Part shown: in pieces, positions 45,422 to 57,571 of the stretch
How the letters are laid out: each line of letters begins with the position of its first letter
Numbering within the stretch: position 1 is the stretch's first letter
Made by a program: the position numbers and the translations under genes
Source of the DNA: Lepidurus packardi
Taxonomy: Eukaryota; Arthropoda; Branchiopoda; Notostraca; Triopsidae
Assembly (NCBI GenBank): GCA_023053545.1
Contig: JAKZAN010000002.1
Coordinates: 6,506,790 to 6,570,789 of the forward strand
Length of the DNA: 64,000 bases
Reading direction: 5' to 3'
Notes under the pieces: model-generated
Databases searched by the model: none
The model's input: the letters and a program-made list of their open reading frames with translations, nothing else
Told to the model about the DNA's origin: nothing

Positions 45422-48400
45422 TTACAATATTTCGCAGTAAACCCTTGTAGGATCTGAAGTGGGCGAGTAACCACAAGGTGGTACTTTACAAATACGACAA
45501 GGAAGAGTTAAACTTGCGCCGTAGTAAGTAACGCAGGGAGTTATGTTTAGGCATTTGTCTATGCAAATATCTATATGGTAGTCTGTTGGACTAGCTTCGC
45601 TGTATCCAATCCAATCCGTGGCTGAAGCGGTGATTTGACCACATTGGCATTTCAAAATCTTCCCGGAAACCCCTAAAGTGTTAATTATTATTTTTAAGCA
45701 GATATTGTACTGTCTAAAAGCTAACCTCCTAAGACAATGAAATGTTCGTTTTTCGTGCAAAGAGGTTTGGCCACAGAAATGAACCGGGATACACAAATTC
45801 TTCCGGGATGGCTTGCTTCAACATTGTTGATGAAGCAAGAGAACTTGTTGTAATTATAACTGGTACAGTTAGCAGTAGAGGTACATCGTAAAGCGCAAGA
45901 AAATTCCGAAGGCGAATATGTAGGCAAGCTAGTAGGGATAGTTGTGTAAGGCTTTCCACCAATCGCGCAAACTGTTTTAGCATTCATGGGAAAATGAAGA
46001 TTAATAGCCCAACCTATTCAGAAATTTAGTAAGGAACTTTTGCAGTTGTATGTGAAACTTTACACAGTTGTACAGAAAGGAAGATAACCATGCATCCCAA
46101 TAATTTGGTCATGTTGTATTCGGTCCACGTCTGTCCAGTACACTGAAATCAGCCAAGGGTTTCCGAACATTTCTTTCAATGACCAAACATGTTTCGAAAC
46201 AGGAAGTCTTCATGTTGATTTCCATTGTGATTATCGTCACAAGTTGTCCAATAACAGATATCCTGTTTCGGTTACTGCTGTAGTCAGCGGATTTCCTTTT
46301 CTGTGACCTGCAATTGTACTTTTCTTATGATATAATATTCGTTCGAGTGTCTATAGCACATGATAGGTTTATATTACTATGGTTGATATGTACTGTCGTT
46401 GATAGGTCTTTTGCTTTTTGAATTTGTACTATGTGTATCGCTTCTGTAGCGAAACACATAGTTCGTGTTTGTTGAGACGGCTTTATATTCTGGTTCTAAT
46501 GCATTAAGAAATGCCTTACAGCCCTTCTTCAGTAGATTCCATGGGAATCAGCCTCTAAACAAATTCTAATCCGAAAAAATCTGTGATAATTTTCTGGGGA
46601 AGTGTTATTATAAATTCTACTGAAATTTGATTCGAAGCCTGGACATTAACTCGAACTGAATCATCTCCCTAATAATTACAAGACTAAAAAAATGAAAAAA
46701 TGGATTCTGAACAATATAATATTCCAAACAAATGCAGTGATTATGAATATTGTTTCGAGTCAAGGTTGAAGTGATTATTATTAAGATTGGCCAAGGTTGT
46801 TACGATTTCAATTAGAATGGAATGTTTGATTGTCGAAGTTTCTGTCACGTTGATCGGCAAAGGTGGTGGCTGTTAGATATAAAAACATTAATAGGGATGG
46901 AAAAGGGCAGTCTAGCTCGGACAGAAAAGAATGCAAGACCTAAACGAGAACCATCTTCGACAATAGATTGGTGTTATTTGTTCGGCACGCCATCTTAGGC
47001 AGGCGTCTTAGTTTTAATATGAAACCGCATTTAACTGGGTTTAACTATGTATTCTTAACTAGAAAGTGTAGAGCGACACTATTTTCGCAAAGGAATATTA
47101 AATACTTTTTCATTTGTTTATTACCTTTTTGTTGGTGAAGAATGAGTTTTTTTCGGCCTTCGGCCCTTACGAGTTCTTTATGTGAATACGGAGTAATGCT
47201 ATCCGGTTTGACATAAAGCCCGTTTCCTGTGTTATTTTTTCAACTCACACTATGCCTCCCAACCGAAAGCAATTGAGTCCCATAATGTGTGCACTCACAT
47301 TGTACCTCAATTCAGCGTGTGCTTTTTTCGTACTTTTGTATGCAGAAGAGCGCGGATTGGGAAGACAATGAAACACGGAAACATATAACAACGTCTTCTA
47401 CGTTTTCTGTTCTCATAAATTAGCCATCCATGCTAAGTTAACCGCTAACGAATAAATAATCAATTATGCAAACCATTTTATCGTAAAAACATGAGTAAAC
47501 GTATTGCTTAACTTCGCACACTTTGTCGAAATTTGTATTATATGACGGATGTCTAGTTTAATTATGCAACCAGACCGAACTGTATGTGAATGCGCACGAA
47601 ATGGTAGCCCGAAACAAATATTTTTGCTGATAAAAACTTTTCTGTACAAACATGATACCGTTTTTGCCTTTCACAAAACCTTCAAGGCATCCTTAGCAAA
47701 AGCCACCAACAAAAGGCTCCGAATTTGCCGTAAAATATTCCACTGTTACAGTAACCCAGAAAAGTGAACCACACCCCTGCATTTAATGAAAGAAAAAATT
47801 TTCAACATGGCACGTATTTTCCTTGATAGCAGCACAGTGTTTCCAACGTCCGTAAACCCGTATCAATCCAAGAACTGCTGCAGTACGACGCATAAAAGCC
47901 AAGCTACAATGAACAAAAACACGTCAAGTTCATAGAAACGTCAGCAAGCTACTCGTAATTACTTGAAGACCAGGTGCACGTATGTCCTTACGTATTGGAC
48001 CACATAAATCGTCACCTATAGTCTTCCCAGAATCTGGCTTGATTCGACTAGGACTCGCAAAGTTCCAATCATGCAATCCGCGCTCCATCTGTAAAAGAAA
48101 ATGGCTTTAAAATATCAAATTCCCGTATATATAGTATACAAATTCTCAGCGTACGATTTCATAACAAGTCCGTGTGTATATATCAGGCCTAGGATTCTCA
48201 CAATTGGCAGGAAATTTGCGCGGCAAAATGAAGACTTTTGCACGAGGAGAACTGCCCGGATTTCCCGCAAAAAAGATCCCACAACGCCAGCTGAATACGA
48301 AAAACTCAAAATTAGCCTCCAAAATGTTAACACCTCGCTGTTGAAAAATACCTTACCTGTCGTCACCAGCCACTAATCCTAGCGGCAATAGGGCAACCCC

Positions 48401-48433
48401 AATAAAAGCCCAAATGGCGACAAATGTTGCCAT
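45422..48433 (-). CDS. Small secreted cysteine-rich PAN/apple-like protein
   Basis: Four exons are proposed: 48357-48433, 46089-46207, 45726-45971 and 45422-45672. They total 693 bases (230 aa) and join in phase. Exon 1 encodes a clear signal peptide (MATFVAIWAFIGVALLPLGL, cut near AGDD). Exon 3 resembles a PAN/apple module (a Cys near CALRC, TSYNYNKFSC, NNVEASHPG). Exon 4 adds more cysteines (CQCG, CIDKCLN, PCRICKVPPCG). Exon 2 is the weakest link: its acceptor has a poor pyrimidine tract, although its phase fits on both sides. The 2.1 kb first intron (46208-48356) shows no other recognised gene. The function is unknown; such proteins are often extracellular binding proteins. Confidence 0.55.
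47963..48088 (-). other. Exon-like segment inside the PAN-like gene's first intron
   Basis: An acceptor CTTTTACAG is followed by 126 open bases (start MERGLHDWNFASPSRIKPDS) and a donor GTAATT, both in phase 0. It does not fit the phase of the signal-peptide exon, where it would read into a stop. It may be an alternative exon, a first exon of another transcript, or chance. Confidence 0.3.
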
Positions 48434-49366
48434 ATTGAAGCAAAGCGTTTGTACCTCTCACTTGCACCGATCTGGTTCCAAACTTGACTGACTAAAAACC
48501 CGAGCTGAGTTTCCTCGTCAGTGTTGGAAAACTGCCCGAGTTCGGGATTGCTGCAGGGAAAGGAAGGGACAAGACACTTACCTCGAACTCAAGTGTCTTA
48601 TAAAGCTTCTATGTGTAGAACCACATTTGTAGTATACAGAACGTTAGCATAGCTTTAATGCTTCCGGGTAGCTAAAAAGGGTCGAAGTCTACGCTACAGG
48701 TCAATCCGGGCCAGACAAGCATCTTCGCGACCCACATTCTTTTCAAAATCTTCGTTCAAGATCACATACATGCACAAGATCTCGTACTGGTGTAACCTAT
48801 AAGAATGGGGCCAGCTGTAAAACCAAATGAAAATACCCTGTAGCACAATAGGAAGTAGTTTAACAGAGCTGGTTTTCCCAAACGACCAACAAAAGCCCAG
48901 TCTAATAGATGTCTACGTGTATCCAGTTTGTTAAGAACTTGAACTTTGGGGCTTTTATTCAGGCATGACTAGTGGTACAGTTACATACATGAAGGTCAAG
49001 GGCACTTTACACTAAATTTGTAAACTCCTTTGCTGACGAACGGGACTATTGCCACTTCGATTCCCATTCCACAGCTCAGCAGTCGTTCCATCAGCTGCTC
49101 ACTACTTGAAACAGTCCGCTTAGTTTCTAACCTAGGGCAAATCCTTTGTTGTAGAAAAAAAATTCATTCAGCAAGTTTTTAGGGAAAAACCTCGCAATCA
49201 CGGCATTCTTACATGTGAGGACTTGGTTATCGAGACACAATTTTCTGCACCGATCAAACTAAAAAGTTAAGACAAAAAGATAAAAGACGAAATTTAGAAT
49301 ATTATCAAAACATTAGGCTCAACAACTAGATATGGCTTACTTTTCAAGGCGCGTGAGTTAGTCCTT
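48434..49366. other. Region between the PAN-like gene and the CEP290 stop
   Basis: Contains the CEP290 3' flank, coding-like segments at 49213-49258 and 48996-49131 on the minus strand (see findings), and the promoter side of the PAN-like gene. No separate gene is recognised. Confidence 0.5.
48954..48959 (-). terminator. Likely polyadenylation signal of CEP290
   Basis: AATAAA on the minus strand, 37 bases past the stop at 48996-48998 and about 410 bases past the stop that the spliced CEP290 frame reaches first. Confidence 0.5.
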
Positions 49367-52300
49367 CACTTGAGGAGTAATTAGTTTGACTTGATCCGAT
49401 ACAATTTTTATCCCCAAATACTCGTTGTTTAATGCTTTTTTATTTTTGCCTCCAACAAGTGTAGTTTGACGCTTATGAGACTAGATTAAAAGATTTCGAG
49501 ACGCATTTTAGATTGGTTTTAAAAACATCCGAGGGATATTTTTACGGGCGAAAGCTCCAGATCAGCGATTTTTTTCTCTTGCTTACGAATCCGGCCTTCT
49601 AGGACCTTAATTTGCAAACGATGTCTATCAGTGGAGGTTCGGTCTTCTTTAAGATCCTCAAGCTGTTGTTCTACTACCGTTATTTGGGCTCGTAAACGGA
49701 TATTATCTTCTTCGACTGCTTCAGTCCGGATTTCCTTCTCGCCTATCGAAGAAAAACCAGAAAAAGAAAGTTTTTACACCAAAAAGGAAAGCAAATGACG
49801 TTATACTTTTCACTCTGACGCGGTCTTCCAAAACGCGTTTCTCCGCTTCTATGCGTTGTACAAGGCTTCGGAGGTTCAGGATTTTATCTTTGTGCTCTTC
49901 ATCCTGCTCTTCGACCTGCTTCAGCTTCTTCTTCAAGCTTTCAGCTTGTTGCTGCAGACGTTTCTTCTCTTTCCAGCGCTCAAACTCACTCCCAGCACTA
50001 TCATGTGGTCTCTCAGCTTTGTTAAACTGAGCTAACTGCGCTTCGAGCTCTTTCACACGCTTTGTTAGATGAATTGAATCCCCCGCGTTCACTTCCTTAG
50101 CCACTTGCTCTGCAGTCAACTTGGTAACCCTGGTTCGCAGAACTACCAATTGTTTTGCTATAGCTGACTTGTCTGCATGCAGCTTATTTAACGTTGTACT
50201 CTTCGTATCCACTTCCGCTCTCAGATTCGAAACCTTATAACATAAATACAATAGATGATGCTTATTGTGATCACGTTTCTCAAGTGAATATTGTTTCTAT
50301 TAAGCGGAGCTTCTAATAATCGGAAATATCAAAAGAATGATACGATTAATCGATGCGTGAAACGAACTGGCTTATTTAAACAAAGAAACGAAGCATCGTC
50401 TACTTTTTTAGGCTTTCCGACACGCTTCCTTATTACCAATTAAAATTCTATGAACTGTATAATTTTGAATCGGTCCTTTCAAATTTGATTCCATAAAGCA
50501 GCTGATTCTAGTAACCAGTGATCACAATACGCGGCATCTACTGTACAAAATGTTAAAAAAACAACAACCAGACTCCAGATTAACGGAAAATAGGCTATCA
50601 ATTAATAGGTTCATGCAACAAAACTTTAATTAGTTTTACCTGTGCTCTAAGGCTTTTCACCAATTCGTCCATTTCAACTAGTTTCGTCTGCAAACTGCCA
50701 GACTTTTTCTCCAAATCATAATTTTTGGTCTGCAGATTGGCTATTTCATCATTATGGATGACTGGAATGGGAGACTCGGCGTTACGACTTTCAAAATCCT
50801 TCTACAAAAATGGGAAAATGTTATTAACATATCTAAAGACTTAGGCTATTAATAATATTTACTTTTAATTGTTCCACAATTGTTTGCAGAGATTTCATTT
50901 GCTGCTCTTTGCTAGTTAATTCCACTTTCAATTTGTGCACCAAAACGTTTAATAACTTGGCTCGTTGCTGCTCGAATCGTTCTGCTGTCAAGTCCTGGGT
51001 CACGTGGTCATAACCCTTTCGCAGCATTTGGATTTCGTCGTGAGCTGTTTGTAATTCCGTCTTTAACTTTTGGCATGCTATTTCGTGCTCTTTATCAACA
51101 CTAGATAAGAAACAAACCAATTCAAACATACAAAAAAAGAGAATGTAGGAAATATTTAACGAGGTTTCTTATTACTGCTAAATGATTTACCTATCTTTAG
51201 TTTGTTTCATTTCTCGGGACTGTTGTTGGCACTTGTGTTTCCATTCTTGGCCTTGGATTTGCCACGCTTCCTTTTCTTGCTGCAAAATCTGAATTTCCTC
51301 TTCTAAAATAGCAGCTTGGCTAGATTGCAACTCTAACTGGCTCATAGCAGCACGATTGGCAGCTTCTGCAGCAGCTAAACTACGATGCATCTTTTCCGTC
51401 CTGGAATACGCTCAAAACGTCAAATTAGTATATCAGCTCACAACGAACAAGACTAGTTAATTCTACAATTACCGGGATAAGGCTTTTTGCTGGTTATAAA
51501 TCGTGTCTTGAAGTCTTATCAACTCAGATTTATGGTCTTCAATCTGCTGACACTGCTCTCGCCGAGATTCTTCCAACAAGGACTGAAAACGATCAACTAC
51601 GAGTTCCTTTTCTTGAAGTCGACTTCGTAGGACAACAATTGCCTTCTGAAGGAGCTAAATAAACCCCCCAAAATATAAAAATTATCACTTCGTTGCTATT
51701 TAACCCCCAAAGAAGACCAGTTATATAAATACTTGTTTAGCTTGTGAACTTTCGATACTATCAGACGAATTGGAAGATCTAGGGGCCGTTGGGGGTAATT
51801 CGGCCTGATATTGGTACTGGAGTAAGAGTTGTTCGCTTTCGTCGGCATTATTCCGAACTTGTCTTAATTGGAATTCCAATTCTTGACTTTTACGCTCCAG
51901 TTCCTTGACTTGCCTCACCTAGTCATTGTCCCAATAGTTACTCTAAAAGAAATTCCATCGGCTTGAATTACCTTAAATGCCAAGTTACGTTCAAGGGCTT
52001 CTCGTTCAACCATAAACTTTGCTCGTTGGGACTCTATTTTGTCTACAACAGAGCCCAATTGTGCCTTCACACGGGACACTTCGAGTTCCAGGTCACGGGC
52101 TTTAGTTTCTTGGCTTCTCAAGGTACTGTCAATCAAATCCAACTGGCAAATACCCAACTTCTGGTTATCCGTTGCTTCTGCCGCCACCAAGATCTCACTT
52201 TCACTTTTCGGACTGGTCGCACGCTCCGTTAGTACTTTTTGCTGGAATGCGTTCGCACTAATTACATTTTTAAGCTGTTTCTTCAATTCCTTCCTTTCGC

Positions 52301-54737
52301 GCCTAATTCAGAGTCAATTTTAGTATCTCCTAGTCAAGTAAAATAAGAAAATTGTTCAAAAACTACCTCAGTTCTCTTGAGTTTTCACGCAGGAGGGAAT
52401 TCTGGCCTTGCAGTTTCTCTAACTGACATTGGAGATCAAAACTTGGGTCATAATGGCCCCAATTCCTCTCAGCGTTCAACACACTAAGCAGTTTTTCCAA
52501 AGTTGGAGATTCCAGTTTCACGTCGCTTGATCCTATGTTGAAAGTCTTTTATTTTAAGCTTTAGATGAATTAATATTTACCATCGTGTTCTCGTACGGCG
52601 TCAAGAATTTCAGCTAGTCCTTTCCTCAACACCAAATTTTCCGCACAAACTTTCTCAAAATCTTGGAAGATTTTTTCGGGAATGATTACACGTTCCTTCT
52701 TTTCCGCCACTAATGCAATCTGAGTGGAAACGGAATGGTGACTAGGCAATTTATGGCTCACTTCTGGAGAGGGTGTACGTGTCGCTTTTCGTAGCTCTCG
52801 TTTCAAACTCTGATTCTAATAAACAGCACAATTGTAAGCAACAACCCACAAAATGATTTAAACAATCTTACTTCGAGACGATAATTAAGAAGGTCTTCTT
52901 TCAACTTCTTCAACTCGCTTGATAATTTCTGATTTTTAATTCGTAGACCCGATAACTTGGAACTCGAGTCGGATGACAATTTATGACTAGGACTTAACCC
53001 TAATTTTGTTCGCAGTTCTTCATTTTCAGTCTGCAGCTCACTCATATCCATTTCCAAAATGTTGCACTGTTGAGTCAGCTGCTCGCTTTGGCTTTCAACA
53101 ATGCTAAACTGCTTTTTCATGTCTCGTAACTCGGCCGTGGCTTCAGCCAAACCATAATTGCCAGCTTCATACTGCCTCATTCGATGCAACGCCTCATTTA
53201 ACTTGAAATCCCCATAAATTACTCCAAATAAAGAACATTTTGGGTTGCATACTTCTTTCTCTCGGTCGCCCATTTCTTCGTCCATAGCTGCTAGCTTCGC
53301 TCGTAGATCTGCTACAGTGGTTTCTGTCTCTACTAACTGATGTCGCTGGGACAAAATGATATTTCGGCCTCCGTCGTTTTCCATATTCGCTAATAAGGAT
53401 CTTAGCTCTTGAATAGTGGCAGCACTGCTCTCCATTTCATCCGTCGCGTCTTTTAATTGACGACTTAGATGATCAAGCTGCTCTTCACGCTCTTTAAGTA
53501 CCTATAAATAATGTATTTGTAAAATCTTTGTGTGATAGACTATTTTGTTTTACTACCTGCTGTAGCTTAATTGCAGTTTCCTTTTCAGTGTCTAACTCTG
53601 TGTAAATCCCTTGGCCATCCAATACAGCGAGTCTTGATCGCAAATCTCCAATTTCAAGGTCTTTGGAGACAATAATTTCTTTGCATTTCTCGAGGCTCAA
53701 ATCTACCGCTTGGGCGATGTTTTCCAAGTCTTGTTCGTGCTGCATTCTTAGCTGTTGAACTTCATCTAATCGGCCTTTCAAAAGACTGTTTTCTTGTCGT
53801 AAAGTTTGAAGCATTTCTAGAAAAATAGCCAAAGAAAGAATTTGTTTAGGGATATTTAAAAAAAAAAATCCGTATATAGTACCATCTGACATCTTCGAAG
53901 TTCGCTTTAAAATGGAATACTCTTCAGTCAGCTCTTCCAAATGCTTGGCCTCTGCAGCCAACTTTTCTTCCAAACCTTTGAGACAGATTTGGTAAGTGCT
54001 GTTCTCTTCCTCCAAACTTTGGCAGTCATCCAGGAGTTGCTTAGTGTGTAGTTTTTGTTCCTCGAGTTGCTGCATAACATCCTGGATACGTTCTCCAGCT
54101 TGTCTTTGCTGCCAAGGCGGTTCTTCATCGAACGTATGCTTCTTATGGAATTGATTGAGATCACTTTGCAGGTCCAGCTTATCTTTCTTTAACGCATCAA
54201 CTTGCACTTTTAACTACCATTGAAAGGAACTCCTTAATGATTATGCTTCATTTGAAGAGTCAAGTTTGCAGGGCTTGCCTTTTTATTCGCTTTTTGTTCC
54301 ACGCGTAACTCATGCTCTTTTTCTTCTAACTCCTCTTTTAAACGCTCCAAATTTTTCCCATCGTGACCGTCCTCTTCCGAAGTAGTTGAGTGTTGCCTTG
54401 ATTTACTCCCTCGTTTCTTAATACTCTGCTTTCTTTGGGATCGTTTAAGCTGCAACCGTTGGTTAAACATTCGATAAAATTCGTCTCCTACAGTGAAACT
54501 TTAATATGTAATTCATCCTACCCGGTCATGTTGATAAGCCAACGTAAGTTGAGCCAATTTAAACAGCACAGTAGCTTTTTTCAACCGCTCTTCAAGGTCA
54601 GTATCTTTTCCCCACAAATTATTTTGCTCCTTATCGACGTCCAGTGTGATCAAAACACTACACACTTCCTCATGACTAGATTCATCCACCTCTCCTTCAA
54701 GTTTCTCCTCAAACCAATCCCAAGCCAAAGGGGGCAT
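49367..54737 (-). CDS. CEP290: CEP290-like centrosomal/ciliary coiled-coil protein, short form
   Basis: Seventeen exons join to 3996 bases (about 1331 aa). The start ATG at 54737 (MPPLAWDWFEEKL) resembles human CEP290 (MPP...W). Diagnostic stretches are RMRQYEAGNYGLAEATAELR followed by TENEELRTKLGLSP, matching human YESGVYGLEDA...ENEALRERVGLEP, and a later RWKEKKRLQQQAESLKKKLK matching the RWEEGKKWQAKIEGIRNKLK region. Nearly the whole protein is predicted coiled coil. Human CEP290 is 2479 aa, so this is about half as long; much of the middle and the C-terminal end are missing. CEP290 builds Y-links at the ciliary transition zone. Intron 2 starts with GC rather than GT (AAG|GCAAGC). The last exon (49367-49480) is the least certain part. 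Divergent from PIGZ. Confidence 0.85.
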
Positions 54738-55394
54738 ATTTATACACAAATCCCCCTGCCCCCTGTTATACTATTTAAATGCCACCTTCACTTTTACATT
54801 AAAATTCACATTTATGTCTCATACAACATGACACTATCGGTACCATTTCCACCATGGCAAATCTTGTTTATTATGATTAGAAATGAGCGGTTGCCATGGT
54901 TTGGCGTTGGACAAATTCCCCGTCTACCGTCGAGGGTATGGATAAACGCGAAAGGTGAAATGTTCCTGCGAAATCGCGAGAGCGAAATCCCTCGAAACGT
55001 GACGAAATGTAAAACTATAAATTGAGAGAAACTCTATGCTATTTTTCAAAATAATTTTGGAGAACACAAGAAATTAAAAAAATAATCTTAACGAAACTTA
55101 ACTTAACCTAACAGCTATCTTAACATACCCTACCCTTAAAAACCTAACTTAATTGAATGTAGGATAAATATTATTTAAACTTAACTTAGTAAATCAAAGT
55201 GTTTTAAATAATTTAACAAAATAACATAAAGCTGTTTGTGGAAACTTGGAGACAGCCGTTTTGAGTCCAACGTCGTTAACCAATGAGAGTGCGGACCATT
55301 TCGCGTCTCGCATTTCGCGTTTTATTCACACCCCCATTCTGGACTCCTCCCAACCCTTTTTCTCTGTCAAACTTGGGACTCTACGTAGGCAATG
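54738..55394. promoter_or_regulatory. Intergenic region between divergent CEP290 and PIGZ genes
   Basis: About 660 A+T-rich bases with both 5' flanks. The long open frame across 54435-55025 on the plus strand overlaps CEP290 antisense and does not look like a protein. I see no other gene. Confidence 0.5.
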
Positions 55395-57333
55395 ATGTAC
55401 TGGAGTTATTTGCTGTTCATTTGCATTCGAATATTCCTGGTTTTCCTGCCACAAACTGGCTATGTTCATCCCGATGAGTTTTTCCAAGGACCTGAAGTCG
55501 TTGCAGGTGATTATCCATCTTATTAAAGCCTAATTTAACAAACCTAAGCCCAGTTGTAATTTATGGTCACTTTATCTTTAAGGGGATGTGTTTGGCATTC
55601 AAGTTCAGAAGACATGGGAGTTCAAGACGACACTCCCTATTCGTAGTATAGTCTTTCCGTGGATCAGTTCAGGGCTTCCATTTCTGGTCCTGAATCACTT
55701 ATCTGGATTCGTTCAAGAAAAGTTACAGGCAGATCTTTTGTCGCCCTACTGGCTCTTAATCGCACCGCGCATATTTGTCACACTCTTATCCTTCATAGTA
55801 GACTTGATGATCTACAAGATAGCTCGTATGTGGAAGCTTAACACGTCTGCTTGCCTTCGATGGCTGGCTTCGTCATACATCATGATTATTTACGCCACGC
55901 GCACCTTCAGCAACTCAATCGAGATGATCTTCTTCGCGCTATTGCTGTACTACGTTTGCGACGCGATGAGTCGTACCGAGAAAGTCAACGAGCAAGAAAA
56001 AGCATTAGAAGATGAACGCAGAACAGCCTATACGACGGTGGATAAGGTCAAGCTCCTCAGAAAGCAACGCAAACTATTACCTCACAATTATTACCACTGT
56101 AATGAAATCGCTATCATCACGACACTCGGATTCTTTAATCGCCCAACATTCCTCGTCTATTCCTTCACTCCCTTGTTCTTCTGGCTCCAGCGAGGCTTAC
56201 TGACCCGTCAAATCGGTCTTACAGATTTTCATCTAAGAATGTTCAGCCTCTTTCCTGCTGCTATGCTCACGTCATTGCTCTTAGTAATTCTGGATTCTGC
56301 TTATTACGGCGCTCTTACTTGGCGAGAGATAAGCGGACTTAATTTCACGTCTTCAGACTTTGTTATCACTCCTTTCAATTTCATGTTATATAATTTAGAT
56401 AGTTCGAATTTGGAAGAACATGGTTTGCATCCCTGGTATCTTCACTTTCTAGTCAACGTGCCGCTTTTATTTAGCATTTTTGGAGTATTGGGTCTCGTTT
56501 CCACCGTCTTATTAATCGTAAAAGCTCTTAACGCTCCGTGGCTCGATAAACCCAAGCTGTGCGGGTTTGAAGGCCTGATGCATTTTGCCTTCATCATTCC
56601 AATAGTGATCCTCTCTTTTAACCCGCATCAAGAAGCTCGTTTTTTGTTGCCTGGAATCATTCCACTCGTTTTAATCTTTGGTCCCGTTTGGACCGCCCGT
56701 TCAGGCTGGTCAGGCAAGGTCGTCCGTTCTCTGTGGTACGCCTGGAATGCTATGGGAATTATTTTGTTTGGATTCTTGCACCAGGGAGGAACGTTTGGCG
56801 TCATGGATCATTTCCGACAGCACCTGGCTGCTACTCCGCCCTTAACTCACACACACATCGTTGCCAGTCATACGTATATGCCCCCCACGTATCTGCTCAT
56901 GCTCCCTGATCCTAGTCAAACTATAGTCGCTGCTAACGGGCTCAAGTATAAGAAAGCAGCCACCACCTTTATTCACGACTTGAAAGGCGAGCCGGTTTAT
57001 CTCATCAAAAGGCACATAGCTCAGCTTCTGAAGGATGGGAAAACGCAATGGGAGACAAAGAAACTGAAAACGGATATTTTCTTGGTTTTGCCGGTCACGT
57101 GGGAAGCCACGTTCAGGAAAAGTCTGCAGCATAAAAACCCTGGATTTGATTTGCAGAGTGTTAAATATGTATACCCTCATTTGAGTATGGAAGACCCTCC
57201 TAATTTCTCAGATTTATGTTCTACCACTAAAACCAAGAAGGCTAAGAAATGTCACAAGCTGTCGGATTGGCTTGAATCTAAAGTTAATCAGTTAGCTTTA
57301 GCTATTTATCAAGTCACTCCTACTTTAGCCTAA
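55395..57333 (+). CDS. PIGZ: GPI mannosyltransferase 4 (PIG-Z/SMP3), complete
   Basis: Two exons (55395-55506 and 55583-57333) give about 620 aa; human PIGZ is 579 aa. The N-terminus is a membrane segment followed by [18 protein letters not shown], the HPDE motif of GT22 mannosyltransferases that use dolichol-phosphate mannose. Next is the family pattern [16 protein letters not shown], then many transmembrane segments and a luminal [14 protein letters not shown] motif. The enzyme adds the fourth mannose to the GPI anchor precursor in the ER. The C-terminal 150 residues are more hydrophilic and Lys-rich. The start is chosen at MYWSYLL because it gives the signal-anchor and matches the family; the first intron is 76 bases. 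Confidence 0.93.
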
Positions 57334-57571
57334 AAGTATAAGTTTTTAAAGCTTTTTACGTGAATGAAACTCTTAACTGCAATATACTCCAAAGTGCGAA
57401 TTGTGGATACTTGCTGTAGTGCTTAATGCCTACGAACAAAGACACTTAATACCTTAAACTACAGTCTCGTGTTTTTATTTACGTCAAAACTGGGCTTAAT
57501 ACATTTAATCCAGGGAGAAAAGGGTATATGGTAAAAGTTAATTTGTCTAAATTGTGTATCGATCGGTAAAG
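57334..57571. other. Convergent intergenic region between PIGZ and the HDAC6-like pseudogene
   Basis: Holds the 3' ends of both. A minus-strand AATAAA at 57474-57479 lies about 95 bases past the stop of the HDAC6-like copy. No gene. Confidence 0.5.

Noticed and set aside
46089..46207. YWTD in the PAN-like gene's second exon suggesting an LDL-receptor propeller
   Set aside because: A single YWTD without the repeated pattern of about 40 residues is not evidence for a beta-propeller.
49519..49742. CEP290 ending in a read-through of the last full exon (stop at 49519)
   Set aside because: A donor at CCC|GTAAAA (49545) leads in phase to another coding-like exon at 49480, which fits better than a read-through tail.
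54435..55025. Open frame of 196 codons on the plus strand
   Set aside because: It overlaps the first CEP290 exons in antisense, is rich in Phe, Ile and Ser from A+T-rich DNA, and has no recognisable family.
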